Shown here piece after piece: positions 37,173 through 47,457 of a DNA stretch of 64,000 bases. How positions within the stretch are numbered: position 1 is the first letter of the stretch; each line of letters opens with the position of its first letter. The DNA comes from Anaerococcus vaginimassiliensis (GTDB lineage: Bacteria; Bacillota; Clostridia; Tissierellales; Peptoniphilaceae): positions 310,001-374,000 of the forward strand of contig NZ_LR130844.1 of NCBI RefSeq assembly GCF_900626155.1, written 5' to 3'. The notes under the pieces were generated by a model that saw only the letters and a list, made by a program, of their open reading frames with translations, was not told where the DNA came from and did not search any database. Both the position numbers and the translations under genes were made by a program.

Positions 37173-37206
37173 TAAAAAAAGAAAGACTCGATTTAATCGA
37201 GTCTTT
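37173..37206 (-). terminator. terminator of the surface-protein operon
   Basis: Minus strand: AAAGACTCGAT / ATCGAGTCTTT stem, then C and a run of seven T, directly after the G5-protein stop. Confidence 0.85.
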
Positions 37207-37211
37207 TATAT

Positions 37212-38240
37212 TTATCTCCAGTCATAAATAGCAGGGGAGATTTCATATTCTTCTGTTATAGTTTCATAACCAACTAGAGTTTTGATTTCTTTATAATCGT
37301 TAAGAGTACCATAATTTCCTATTATATTGTATTCATCCATATAGGCTATAGCCTCTTCATAAGAATCGAATTCTTTGTAAACAGGATTTTCTTCGCCTGT
37401 TTCTTGGTATTCTTTTAAAGGAAATCCATAAGCGAAAGCTCTTTGTTGGTATTCTGTCTTATAGATTGGTTTAGATTTATCTTCAACTTCTCTAGTTCCA
37501 ATTTCAGCATCTTTTACCTTAACGTATGTTTCGATAATTTGATCTGTTGGTTCTACCTTGTTGATTACTTTCTTATCAATTAGTTTATTTCCTTCATAAG
37601 TTAGTTCGTATTCAACAAAACCGTTTGATCCAGCTTGTGCGATTCTTGTTTCAAGGTTTGGATCGTTTACAGCTCTTTTAGTTTCAAATGGGATTTCTTC
37701 TTTTAGAGTTGTTTTAGTGATTTCTGGTTTTTCCTCTTCTTTATCAGAAGGTTTATTCTCATCAGTTGGTTTATCTTCTTCTTTTGGTGGAGTTTGTTCA
37801 CTTTCGGAAGGTTTATCTTCTGGGGTTTCTTGATCCTTATCATCTTCTTTTGGATTGGTTTTACCGTCAGATGGTTTATCAGTTTCGTCGTCTTTATCAG
37901 AAGGTTTTTCTTCTTTTAGTTTATATGATTTAAGCTTTGCAAGGATAATTTCAGATTTTTCTCTATCTGCTTTAGCTTTTTCTAAAATTTCTTTTTCTTC
38001 TTCTGTTGGAGTTTTTGGGTCTGAGTTTTCTATTCTTTTATAAGCATCTTCTATAGCTTTATCTAAAGCTTTGTTTGATGTTTCTAAATAACTTATAGCC
38101 CAATTTATTCTTCCAAGTTCGTCTTTAGTTTCTACATATCTTACTTCTGTATCAGCGTAAGCTTTAGTATCGGTGTTTGCTCCTGTTATAAGACCTAGAC
38201 CAAGGGCAAGTATTAATGCTTTTTTAACGTTTCTTTTCAT
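37212..38240 (-). CDS. secreted G5-domain protein
   Basis: The protein has 342 residues. The signal peptide (about 1-29, ending AYA) precedes a predicted helical region (about 34-108). An acidic Pro/Lys/Glu/Asp linker rich in KPSD and PKEED follows (about 109-175). A G5 domain lies at about 176-245: TTLKEEIPFETKRAVNDPNL, GFVEYELTYEGNKLIDKKV. G5 domains occur in cell-wall binding and biofilm proteins. The C-terminal 95 residues carry EFDSYEEAIAYMDEYN and end without a sorting signal. The start overlaps the previous stop by one base (TAATG). Confidence 0.85.
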   Translation of the reverse strand: MKRNVKKALILALGLGLITGANTDTKAYADTEVRYVETKDELGRINWAISYLETSNKALDKAIEDAYKRIENSDPKTPTEEEKEILEKAKADREKSEIILAKLKSYKLKEEKPSDKDDETDKPSDGKTNPKEDDKDQETPEDKPSESEQTPPKEEDKPTDENKPSDKEEEKPEITKTTLKEEIPFETKRAVNDPNLETRIAQAGSNGFVEYELTYEGNKLIDKKVINKVEPTDQIIETYVKVKDAEIGTREVEDKSKPIYKTEYQQRAFAYGFPLKEYQETGEENPVYKEFDSYEEAIAYMDEYNIIGNYGTLNDYKEIKTLVGYETITEEYEISPAIYDWR

Positions 38241-38920
38241 TATTTATTCTCCTTTTTGCTGTAAGAAAGTGCTCCAACTGATGCGATTAATGTTGCTATA
38301 GCTCCAGTAAGTGGAGTGATACCTGTTTTAACGTTTGTGTTAGAGTTTTTCTTAGGAACGGCTTTTTCTTTGTTTGTTCCTTTATTTTCTGCTTTTTTGT
38401 TGCCTTCTTTATCGTCTTTATTTTCTTTTGTATCTTTTACTTCTTTTTTATCTATTGTTTTGTTTTCTTCTGGTTTCAATTGGATGTAATATTTTCCGTC
38501 AGCACCTTTTGAGATGTCATAACCTTTATTGATTTTAGAGTCTTTTATGATTTTTTCAGCCTCTTTTATGGCATCTTCTTTTTTGTCAAATCCTTTATCT
38601 GGATTGAATTTTTTTTCTGGTGATTTCTTATCATCTCTCTTATCAGATGGTTTTTTGTTATCATCTTTCTTATCGTCATCTTTTGGTTTATCTTCACCTT
38701 GAGATGGTTTATCATTTTCGTTATCTTTATCAGATGGTTTTTCTTCTGTATTTCTTCTGATCTTATTAACTTCTTCTGTGTCCTTGTCTAAAACTTCTTG
38801 CATCTCATAAGCGTTTATTAGATCTTGTTCTAATTCTGTAGCTGCAAATGCTTGTGGTGCTATAATTCCTGTTGTTAAAGCAAGGGCAAGACTTGCACCT
38901 AGTAATTTATTTTTCTTCAT
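38240..38920 (-). CDS. cell-wall-anchored surface protein with NVKTG sorting signal
   Basis: The protein has 226 residues. The signal peptide (1-27, AFA-A) is followed by a helical stretch, then an acidic linker (KPSDKD, KPSQGED, KPKDDDKK). A module at about residues 105-150 (GFDKKEDAIKEAEKI, YDISKGADGKYYIQLKP) resembles the one in the GA protein at the left end of the window. The C-terminus has NVKTG (196-200), a hydrophobic stretch and SKKENK, a variant of the LPXTG sorting signal. The ATG 38920 is preferred over a TTG six bases earlier because GGAG is then well spaced. Expression probably depends on the (TA)9 promoter. Confidence 0.85.
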   Translation of the reverse strand: MKKNKLLGASLALALTTGIIAPQAFAATELEQDLINAYEMQEVLDKDTEEVNKIRRNTEEKPSDKDNENDKPSQGEDKPKDDDKKDDNKKPSDKRDDKKSPEKKFNPDKGFDKKEDAIKEAEKIIKDSKINKGYDISKGADGKYYIQLKPEENKTIDKKEVKDTKENKDDKEGNKKAENKGTNKEKAVPKKNSNTNVKTGITPLTGAIATLIASVGALSYSKKENK

Positions 38921-38966
38921 AGTCAATCTCCTTTTCTTCTAATATTGTTATTTTTATATCATAAAT

Positions 38967-38993
38967 ATTATATATATATATATATATTGTCAA
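38967..38993 (-). promoter_or_regulatory. promoter with (TA)9 repeat spacer, candidate phase-variable switch
   Basis: On the minus strand a consensus -35 TTGACA (38993-38988) and consensus -10 TATAAT (38972-38967) are separated by 15 bp made wholly of TA repeats. The tract (TA)9 covers 38969-38986. Gain of one repeat would give the ideal 17-bp spacer. Transcription would begin about 40 bases before the ATG at 38920. Confidence 0.75.
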
Positions 38994-39035
38994 TTATTTT
39001 CTTAATAGTTTCTTAGTTTTTCTAGGAGATGTTAG

Positions 39036-39072
39036 TTCTCAAAAGAAAAAGAGCTCTCTGGCTCTTTAATTA
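39036..39072 (-). terminator. terminator downstream of the polC relic
   Basis: Minus strand: AAAGAGCC-AGAGA-GCTCTTT then TTCTTTT, 18 bp after the relic's stop codon. It is probably the original polC terminator carried along. Confidence 0.65.
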
Positions 39073-39089
39073 TCTATATAATTTTTTAC

Positions 39090-39262
39090 CTAAAATAATC
39101 CATCAAATAAGGACATTTGGTTTTTTTCTTGGATTCCTTCTATTATTCCTAGTGATTTTAGGATATTTAGGGCGTTTTTATTTACTGAAGTTCTTTGTTT
39201 TAAATCTTCTATAGATATGAATTCTCCTTTTTCTATACCTATTTTTACTAATAAAGAACACA
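39090..39262 (-). pseudogene. relic of the 3' end of polC (DNA polymerase III, PolC type)
   Basis: A reading frame without start codon encodes about 55 residues: EKGEFISIEDLKQRTSVN, then LNILKSLGIIEGIQEKNQMS and LFDGLF, stop. This matches the conserved C-terminal tail of PolC (GEF-S-EDL-RT-VSK, L-ELG-L-GLPE-NQLSLF). The 5' part is missing, and the frame begins inside the groL terminator. The rest of PolC (about 1,400 residues) is absent from this locus, so an intact copy should exist elsewhere. Confidence 0.75.
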
Positions 39263-39294
39263 AAAAAGAGGATAGCCACCTATCCTCTTTTTTT
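39261..39294. terminator. terminator of groES-groL
   Basis: Minus strand: AAAGAGGATA-GGTGGC-TATCCTCTTTTTTG. It sits 14 bp after the groL stop and abuts the polC relic. Confidence 0.85.
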
Positions 39295-39307
39295 TCTATT
39301 TTATATT

Positions 39308-40948
<1,641 letters not shown>

Positions 40949-40953
40949 CTAAC

Positions 40954-41256
<303 letters not shown>

Positions 41257-41283
41257 TTAGCACTCTTATCTCTCAAGTGCTAA
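41257..41283. promoter_or_regulatory. CIRCE operator (HrcA site)
   Basis: TTAGCACTC - 9 bases - AAGTGCTAA. It differs from the consensus inverted repeat (second arm GAGTGCTAA) at one position. HrcA is expected to repress groES-groL here. Confidence 0.93.
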
Positions 41284-41325
41284 CTCACATTATTAATATA
41301 CTAAAGACTAAACTTTTTGCAAGTT

Positions 41326-42561
41326 TTATTTTTCTTCATTTATATAATAAGCAATTTTTTCTACTAATCTTCTAATCTTATCCTTAGCCACACCGCATAT
41401 GGCAACTCTTATGCCTTTATCTGATGGAATAGTAAATATATTTTCTCCTTCAAGCTTTCTTGTAATATCAAAGGCGTTTGGTGTAGGAACGAAAGTGAAA
41501 AATCCACCAAAGTATGGAATCATAGTTAGATTTTTCTCCTTAGAAACTTCTACAAACTCCTCTGCCCTATCCTCTAACATAGTTCTAAGATCTACAAGTT
41601 CATCCAAATACTCGCTCTTATTTTCTTCCTTCTCCAAATCTATCAAGATATTTTGGGCAGCGTGAGTTCCATTTGACCAGTTGCACCTAGCAGAATGAGA
41701 TAAAGAAATTTCAAATTCTTCTATTATCTCCTCACTTATTGAAATTGCAACCGCCGCTCCAGACCTTAATCCATAGGCTGTGTGAGACTTACTCATTGAA
41801 AAGCACACTATAACCAAAAGATTTTCTGGAAGATTTGAAAATTTCTTGAAAAATCTCCTCTGCCTATCCCCATCTCCAGCAAACTCTAGGTAAGCAACAT
41901 CTACAATTAGGGTTATTTTCTTACTTTTATCGGCTGCTTTTTCTTTTAAAAATTCTATAACTTGATCCCATTCCTCATCAGATAAGGAATAACCTGTAGG
42001 ATTGTTTCCTGGTGAGTTAATCAAAGGAGCAATCCTGTCCTTATCTTTTAAAGAAGTTTCTACTTCTTTTCTAAAGGCATCTATATTAAAAGAAAAATCA
42101 TCAGTAAAAAACTCATAAGTCCTAAAATCTCTACCAAACTCTTGGCAGATTTTCCTGTAAGGAGCCCAATAGTAGTCGTGACAAATAAGAGGATCGCCTA
42201 CGCCTAGGTAAGAGAAAATAGCAGATCTTATTGCTCCAGTTCCGCCTGGTGTTGCTATTGCACTGATATATCCATCTGGTTTGTAGTTAGCAAAAAGTGT
42301 TTCTATAACAAGCTTTCTATACTCCTCTTCACCCTCAATCGGTGCATATGATGCTATATCCTTCTTATCCATCTCATCAAGTCTCTTATAAACTGAATCT
42401 AAAGCGATTATATCACCATTATCATCTGCTAAGGTTCCAAGACAGGCATTTATAACATCATCACTACCATATTTTTCTCTAGCAATCTTTACTCTTTTAT
42501 TTATCTCAAAGGCCAAATCTTTTCCCTCAGACCATGTGGCCTCTTTTATAGTCATTCCCAT
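41326..42561 (-). CDS. PLP-dependent aminotransferase class I/II
   Basis: The protein has 411 residues of fold type I. Visible are the PLP-phosphate loop (TPGGTGAIRSAI), the NSPGNNPTGYSLSDEEW segment, DVAYLEFAG with the pyridine-N Asp, and the Schiff-base Lys in FSMSKSHTAYGLRSGA. The C-terminal GGFFTFVP precedes the substrate-binding Arg region RVAICGV. An aspartate or aromatic amino-acid aminotransferase is likely, but the preferred substrate is not readable. ATG follows GGAGGATATT. Transcribed alone, after the groES promoter region of the same strand. Confidence 0.88.
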   Translation of the reverse strand: MGMTIKEATWSEGKDLAFEINKRVKIAREKYGSDDVINACLGTLADDNGDIIALDSVYKRLDEMDKKDIASYAPIEGEEEYRKLVIETLFANYKPDGYISAIATPGGTGAIRSAIFSYLGVGDPLICHDYYWAPYRKICQEFGRDFRTYEFFTDDFSFNIDAFRKEVETSLKDKDRIAPLINSPGNNPTGYSLSDEEWDQVIEFLKEKAADKSKKITLIVDVAYLEFAGDGDRQRRFFKKFSNLPENLLVIVCFSMSKSHTAYGLRSGAAVAISISEEIIEEFEISLSHSARCNWSNGTHAAQNILIDLEKEENKSEYLDELVDLRTMLEDRAEEFVEVSKEKNLTMIPYFGGFFTFVPTPNAFDITRKLEGENIFTIPSDKGIRVAICGVAKDKIRRLVEKIAYYINEEK

Positions 42562-42648
42562 AATATCCTCCTTAATCTTAATACATTATACTAGCTAAGG
42601 GGCAACTTTTATAAAGTTTTGGGTAATTAATAAGCAGGAGGCAATTTG

Positions 42649-43086
42649 ATGAAAAATTACGACAAAGATAAGTTAAAAGATAAGTTAAGCGATATTTCCT
42701 ATAGAGTAACCCAAGAAAATGCAACAGAAATGCCATTTACAAGTCCTTATGATGATTTCTATGAAGACGGAATATATGTAGATATAGTTAGCGGGGAAGT
42801 TCTTTTTTCTTCTCTTGATAAATATGATGCTGGTTGTGGATGGCCATCATTTACGAAAACTATAGACGATAAAAACATAAGAGAAAAAACAGACCTAAGC
42901 CACGGCATGATTAGAACTGAAGTTAGAAGCAAAACCGCCGACAGCCACCTAGGTCATGTATTCCCAGACGGCCCAAAAGATAAGGGAGGACTTAGATATT
43001 GTATAAATGGGGCAAGTCTTAGATTTATCCCTAAAAATAAAATGGAAGAAGAAGGTTATGGCAAATATTTAGAAATATTTGAGTAA
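42649..43086 (+). CDS. msrB: peptide methionine-(R)-S-oxide reductase
   Basis: The protein has 145 residues and repairs oxidised methionine. Motifs: [20 protein letters not shown] and the catalytic Cys in [12 protein letters not shown]. The two CxxC zinc motifs of many MsrB proteins are absent, as in the zinc-free subclass. The ATG (preceded by AGGAGGCAATTTG) is chosen; an in-frame TTG lies directly before it. Monocistronic. Confidence 0.95.
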   Translation: MKNYDKDKLKDKLSDISYRVTQENATEMPFTSPYDDFYEDGIYVDIVSGEVLFSSLDKYDAGCGWPSFTKTIDDKNIREKTDLSHGMIRTEVRSKTADSHLGHVFPDGPKDKGGLRYCINGASLRFIPKNKMEEEGYGKYLEIFE

Positions 43087-43167
43087 GATTTTAATTTATA
43101 CTACAAAGTTAGACTTCCTTTTTATTAATAGATTGTGAGCATATATTTCACAAGTGAATTTATAATA

Positions 43168-43204
43168 CAAAAATCAGCTAGAAATTAACTTTTCTAGCTG
43201 ATTG
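43168..43204 (-). terminator. terminator of the two-component/membrane-protein operon
   Basis: Minus strand: AATCAGCTAGAAA / TTTCTAGCTGATT stem followed by TTTG. It lies about 80 bp after the last gene. Confidence 0.75.
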
Positions 43205-43280
43205 CCATATAACAACATTAATAAATTGTTTTTTACTACGCTATTATTCTCATATGTTAAGTTTCTAGCAAATACCATCA

Positions 43281-43574
43281 CTATTTCTTTCTATTAAAAA
43301 TTACTATAAATGGCGCAAAAATAAAAGCTATAAGCATCTTACTTTGAGGCATAAGCAATCTATCTGATGCTTTATTAACTATGTGTTCGCTTAGTTTTAT
43401 TCCTGATATAGGATATAATAAGTAGCAAATAATCAAATATATTGTTATTATCAAGTAATATCCTTCAAATGGGCTGACTCTAAAATATTCACTCATCAAT
43501 AAATAATATCCAATAAGAGGAAGTAATCCTGTTATTAGATAGAGTAATATTTCTGTTAAGCTGTGTTTTTTCAT
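43281..43574 (-). CDS. small membrane protein of unknown function (97 aa)
   Basis: Three hydrophobic segments are visible (about residues 8-26 LLYLITGLLPLIGYYLLM, 38-55 and 81-93), with a basic tail FNRKK. No family is recognised. ATG follows GGAGGACATT. It lies 20 bp after the next small membrane protein gene and is the last gene of the sensor-kinase operon. It is therefore probably a target or accessory of that system. Confidence 0.65.
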   Translation of the reverse strand: MKKHSLTEILLYLITGLLPLIGYYLLMSEYFRVSPFEGYYLIITIYLIICYLLYPISGIKLSEHIVNKASDRLLMPQSKMLIAFIFAPFIVIFNRKK

Positions 43575-43594
43575 AATGTCCTCCTTAGTTTTTC

Positions 43595-43840
43595 TTATTC
43601 TACCAAATCATAGTCAATTTTTAGTAAATTAAGTTTTCTAGTTGCTAATATAGTTAGAAATATAAAATACAACATGATTAATAGTCTGCTATAAGATAGA
43701 ATCCCTGCTATAATAAATTTATCTATGATTATTAGTACAAAAGCTTCATACCAATTGTAGAAATTCATCTTATGAGAATGCATATTAAAAATTCCATGAA
43801 TTATAAATATAATAGTTAAAATATAAAATACTTTAATCAT
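43595..43840 (-). CDS. small membrane protein of unknown function (81 aa)
   Basis: Hydrophobic segments are seen at about residues 3-20, 32-48 and 50-66 (LLIMLYFIFLTILAT). No family is recognised. The ATG lies within the end of the kinase gene (8-bp overlap) with GGAGGATTCC upstream, so it is translated together with the kinase. Confidence 0.65.
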   Translation of the reverse strand: MIKVFYILTIIFIIHGIFNMHSHKMNFYNWYEAFVLIIIDKFIIAGILSYSRLLIMLYFIFLTILATRKLNLLKIDYDLVE

Positions 43841-44873
43841 CGGAATCCTCCATTGGAATAATCATTTTTACTGTTGCACCTTGATTTTTATTTATAAGTT
43901 CTAATTCGCCTGAGATTTTTTCAAGATAAGTCTTTACATAATATAAACCTATCCCATATCCTTTACCTGATGTTCTTGCGACATTGCTTGTCACAAATAA
44001 ATCTGTACTTTCACTAAGAATATCTTCGTCAAAACCAAATCCATCATCTATGACGGCAATTTCTAACCTATCATTAGCTTTTATTTCTACTTTTATCTTA
44101 GCTTTCCTATGTTCATAAGCGTTATTTAATAGGTGAATTAGACACTCATTTATATTTGAAGTATTTGCGTATATCACCTTTTTATTGTTTTCAATTTGTT
44201 TTGCAATTTCTATTTCTTCTTCTAACATATCAGAATAAATAATAATGTTTTTCTCTAGCAATTTTACCATATCGCCTAGCTTTATTTTTTTTATCTTATT
44301 TTCTTCTAATTGGCTTTTTGCAATTTTCATAATTTTATCTATATATGTAGATATTTTTTCACTTTCTTCAAAAATCCTATCCATTCTAATAAGATTTTTA
44401 TCAGAAATCTTTTCATTTGATTTTTTAATCAAAGATACATTAGTATTTATCACCGTTAGAGGTGTCTTCATATCATGACTTATATAGGAAATTCCTTTTA
44501 CTAGGTCTTTATCTTTCCTTATTATTTCCTGAGTCTTATTGTTCAAGGAATCTGATATTTTCTTAAATTCATATGTTTTATATTCTCCATCGTAGGAATT
44601 CTCATTTATAGATCTTATTAATTTATCTACTTCATTAAAAATATACGAATCTATATTTTTATAAAATATATATCCGAAATATACTAGGTAGATAAGTGAT
44701 AATCCAACCATTATATCTGTTTGTGGTTTTAAACTAGTAAGTATAATTTTTGCACTTCTCTCAAATTCTTGTAGTAGTTTCAATCCTATAAAGCTTATAA
44801 AAAACGCCAAAGAAAATTTTACTATACTATCCATTAGTTCAGATATTATAAGCTCTTTTAATCTTCTTTCCAT
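43833..44873 (-). CDS. sensor histidine kinase
   Basis: The protein has 346 residues. Two membrane helices (about 16-35 and 55-71) leave almost no extracellular loop. The dimerisation domain has the phosphorylated His in ISHDMKTPLT (residue 133). The ATPase domain shows the N box NECLIHLLNNAYEH, G1 IDDGFGFDED and G2 GKGYGIGLYYVKTYL. Such intramembrane-sensing kinases often respond to envelope stress. I take ATG 44873, with GGAAGG upstream; a GTG six codons earlier is possible. It overlaps the regulator gene by 16 bp. Confidence 0.9.
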   Translation of the reverse strand: MERRLKELIISELMDSIVKFSLAFFISFIGLKLLQEFERSAKIILTSLKPQTDIMVGLSLIYLVYFGYIFYKNIDSYIFNEVDKLIRSINENSYDGEYKTYEFKKISDSLNNKTQEIIRKDKDLVKGISYISHDMKTPLTVINTNVSLIKKSNEKISDKNLIRMDRIFEESEKISTYIDKIMKIAKSQLEENKIKKIKLGDMVKLLEKNIIIYSDMLEEEIEIAKQIENNKKVIYANTSNINECLIHLLNNAYEHRKAKIKVEIKANDRLEIAVIDDGFGFDEDILSESTDLFVTSNVARTSGKGYGIGLYYVKTYLEKISGELELINKNQGATVKMIIPMEDSDD

Positions 44874-45511
44874 CTGTAGCCAACCTTCCACTTGTTTTCA
44901 ATTGGATCATCTGCATTTATCTCTAATAGTTTCTGCCTTATATTGTAAATATGTGAAACAACGACCCTTTCGCTAGTATCAAGAGATGAAAATATATTAA
45001 ACAATATTTTTTCTTTAGTTAAAAATATCCCTTTATTATCATACAAAAACTTCAAAATACGAGCTTCTGTCGAGGTCATTTGTACATTTTCACATTCTTT
45101 AGTTATGAGAAATCTATCAAAATCAAATTTTGTTTTTTTATAATAAATCTCTTGATTTAACCTCCCGATTCTTGCCTTTATTCTAGCTAAAAGTATATCC
45201 ATATCAAAAGGTTTTGTAATATAATCATCTGCTCCTAAGCCAAATCCTCTCATTATATCTTCTTTAGTATTTTTTGCTGTTAGTATTATTATTGGAGTCT
45301 TGATGTCATCTCTAATAGTTTTTAAAAAATCAAAACCACTATAATCGCCTAGCATAAGATCTAATAGTATTAAATCGTAAGAGTTTAAGAGAGCATAATC
45401 ATCAATCTCTTCCAAACTTAATATATAATCTACTTCGTAGCTATTACTTTCTAGTACATCTTTTAAGGTTGACACCAAGCTTATATTATCCTCTATAATT
45501 AAAATTTTCAT
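44858..45511 (-). CDS. OmpR-family response regulator
   Basis: The protein has 217 residues. The receiver domain begins MKILIIEDNISLVSTL, with the phospho-acceptor Asp at residue 51 (LILLDLMLGDYSG) and Lys in DDYITKPFDMDIL. The C-terminal winged helix has TSTEARILKFLYDNKGIFLT and VVVSHIYNIRQKL. The start is the ATG after GGCGGTGATTTG, 15 codons inside the longest frame. It is the first gene of the operon and partner of the overlapping kinase. Confidence 0.93.
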   Translation of the reverse strand: MKILIIEDNISLVSTLKDVLESNSYEVDYILSLEEIDDYALLNSYDLILLDLMLGDYSGFDFLKTIRDDIKTPIIILTAKNTKEDIMRGFGLGADDYITKPFDMDILLARIKARIGRLNQEIYYKKTKFDFDRFLITKECENVQMTSTEARILKFLYDNKGIFLTKEKILFNIFSSLDTSERVVVSHIYNIRQKLLEINADDPIENKWKVGYRWKED

Positions 45512-45669
45512 CAAATCACCGCCCACAATTATTATCTTTATTATATTATAAAACATAATAGTAAAGTTTCAGTAAATAATTTTAAACATAATAAATAATG
45601 ATACAACAATAGATTAGAATATAAATTTACTTATTTTTACATTGACTACATAAATTTACTTTATTAGGC

Positions 45670-45706
45670 AAAAAAAATAGATGAACTCAGCGTTCATCTA
45701 TTTTTC
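45670..45706. terminator. hairpin between the sortase and two-component operons
   Basis: AAATAGATGAAC-TCAGC-GTTCATCTATTT with A- and T-runs on either side. On the minus strand it ends the pilus-locus transcript. Confidence 0.8.
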
Positions 45707-45740
45707 TAAACTTTCATATTTAAATTCTAGAGTTTTATTT

Positions 45741-46613
45741 TTACATATTCTCCCTGCTATATTTTATCCTTTTAATTAATCTAATTAAAACAAGGATAAA
45801 ACACAAGGCTCCTAGGATTGATCCTATTAGGTAGATATTTTTAGCGGTTTTGGCCCCTTTTGCTTCTTCTATTTTTTCTGTAGGTTCATTATCTTTTGCA
45901 GTTTCATTTCCTTCAGTGTCATATCTAACGCAGTTTACAAGAAGTCTATCAGGTCTTGGCGGATAGAAAGGATGGCAGGTAAGAAGGGTTAGGATATCCT
46001 CATTTTCTCTTTTTTCTAGTCTATCCCGATCATAAGGACCAATTACTTCCTTGTCACTTACCTTGTAGTGGAGGGTTTTGCCTGCTCTTTTGACATAAAC
46101 ATCGTCTCCTTCGACTAGCTCATCTATAAACAAGAACATATCATCGCCCCACCAGTCCCTGTGACCTGCAATAACTGATCTTGTACCCTTTCCACCTACA
46201 GGGATACTTGTTCCTTCTACTTGGGCAACACCTATTGAAATATGATATAGACTTGCATCCAAGTATATTGGTAGGTTTTTGCCAAGTTTTGGAATGACAA
46301 GATAGGCAAATACTTCGTCAGAGTTTTTGAAATAGTTGTAGGTATTTTTGTTTTCATCTGTCGTGAAGGGATCTAGGATGCTTGTGTCAGAATTTCTAAC
46401 AAGATCGTTATATTTAGCCGCTGCTTCATCTTCTTTAGCAATCTCATTTTGATCTCTTTGACTTTCCTTCTTCTCAAATTCTTCCAATCTTTTGTCATAA
46501 GAAAGATCATTTAGGCTTCTTTTTCCAAGAGGAATTGTTATAAAAAGTAGTCCCGCAAGGATTAGTATATAACCTAGAAGGCTAATCTTCGTTAATTTCG
46601 TATGTTTTTTCAA
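45741..46613 (-). CDS. sortase, divergent third enzyme of the pilus locus
   Basis: The protein has 290 residues. Membrane segments lie near residues 10-30 and about 256-278. The catalytic His is in IAGHRDWWGDDMF, Cys in TLLTCHPF and Arg in RPDRLLVNCVRY. A lid-like LDPF occurs at about residue 80, as in class C enzymes. The CHP surroundings differ from the two partner sortases, so this one may anchor rather than polymerise (inference). The start is a TTG with GAGGTGG upstream, inside the previous gene (32-bp overlap). No ATG precedes the membrane helix. Confidence 0.85.
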   Translation of the reverse strand: MKKHTKLTKISLLGYILILAGLLFITIPLGKRSLNDLSYDKRLEEFEKKESQRDQNEIAKEDEAAAKYNDLVRNSDTSILDPFTTDENKNTYNYFKNSDEVFAYLVIPKLGKNLPIYLDASLYHISIGVAQVEGTSIPVGGKGTRSVIAGHRDWWGDDMFLFIDELVEGDDVYVKRAGKTLHYKVSDKEVIGPYDRDRLEKRENEDILTLLTCHPFYPPRPDRLLVNCVRYDTEGNETAKDNEPTEKIEEAKGAKTAKNIYLIGSILGALCFILVLIRLIKRIKYSRENM

Positions 46614-47457
46614 TGTCTTCCACCTCTTTTCTAAGCTTAATTGATCGTTTCTTTTCTCTAGTTGAAATTACTATTAGGAAAGCTAATATTGGCATTAGGA
46701 TAAGTAAAAGCTGCATAAAATCAGGCTTAAACCTAGGCGTATTCGCAATACCATCGTCTATAGCTGATTGGTAAGGAATCCTATAACCTCTAACCAAAAG
46801 TCTGTGGGAGTTAATCATATATGGTGTACAGGTTAGAAGTGTCGCATAATCCTTGCCTTCTTCAACTAAGACTGGCTCAAAGTCAGTTGGTTCTACAACC
46901 ATTATCCTATCAATCCTATATGCCAAGGTTCCTTGGATATTGTGAAAGTAGAATATATCTCCCTCGACCAATTGGTCTAAGTACCTAAACATGACCTTAT
47001 CAGGAAGTCCTCTGTGGGCAGTAATAACTGTGTGAGTTGAATTTCCTCCGACAGGTAGGGAAGTTCCCTCCAAGTGGCCCGCACCCTTTTGGAGGACACC
47101 TTCGCTAGTTCCTGCATAAACAGGAAGGTCTTGGTTTATCTTTGGTATTTCAATATGCCCAATCATCTCGTTTACTTCAAGCATATGAGCGTAGTAGGCA
47201 CGAGCCTCTTTGGTTTTCTCACTATATGGATCGGCAAGTTTGGATGGATCCAGGGTTTCGTTATAAGCACGAGCAAGCTCCATCCTTTTGTTAATCTCTG
47301 CTTCGTCAATTTCCTTACTTTGCTTGACAAACTCTATAATCTCATCATCCGCCTTGATCTCGTAAAACTTTTGAGAAATCATAGGATAAGAAAATATCAA
47401 TAGTCCGACAAGAAATATTATCCCAAATTTTAACTTATCTTTAAGGCTAGTCTTCAT
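46582..47457 (-). CDS. class C (pilin-polymerising) sortase
   Basis: The protein has 291 residues. An N-terminal membrane helix (about 12-28) is followed by the lid motif DPYS near residue 74. The barrel has catalytic His in VITAHRGLPDKVMF, Cys in TLLTCTPYMINSHR and Arg in RLLVRGYRI, and a C-terminal membrane helix lies at about 240-260. This is the class C layout. It closely resembles the next sortase upstream and probably arose with it by duplication. ATG 47457 is preceded by GGCGG. Confidence 0.92.
   Translation of the reverse strand: MKTSLKDKLKFGIIFLVGLLIFSYPMISQKFYEIKADDEIIEFVKQSKEIDEAEINKRMELARAYNETLDPSKLADPYSEKTKEARAYYAHMLEVNEMIGHIEIPKINQDLPVYAGTSEGVLQKGAGHLEGTSLPVGGNSTHTVITAHRGLPDKVMFRYLDQLVEGDIFYFHNIQGTLAYRIDRIMVVEPTDFEPVLVEEGKDYATLLTCTPYMINSHRLLVRGYRIPYQSAIDDGIANTPRFKPDFMQLLLILMPILAFLIVISTREKKRSIKLRKEVEDIEKTYEINED

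Noticed and set aside
38240-38920. CRISPR or tandem-repeat array reading of the KPSD-type coding repeats
   Set aside because: The repeats are in frame, short and irregular, and encode a low-complexity linker without spacers.
44874-44891. GTG start for the histidine kinase
   Set aside because: Possible, but the ATG at 44873 is preceded by GGAAGG at normal distance and begins a typical N-terminus.
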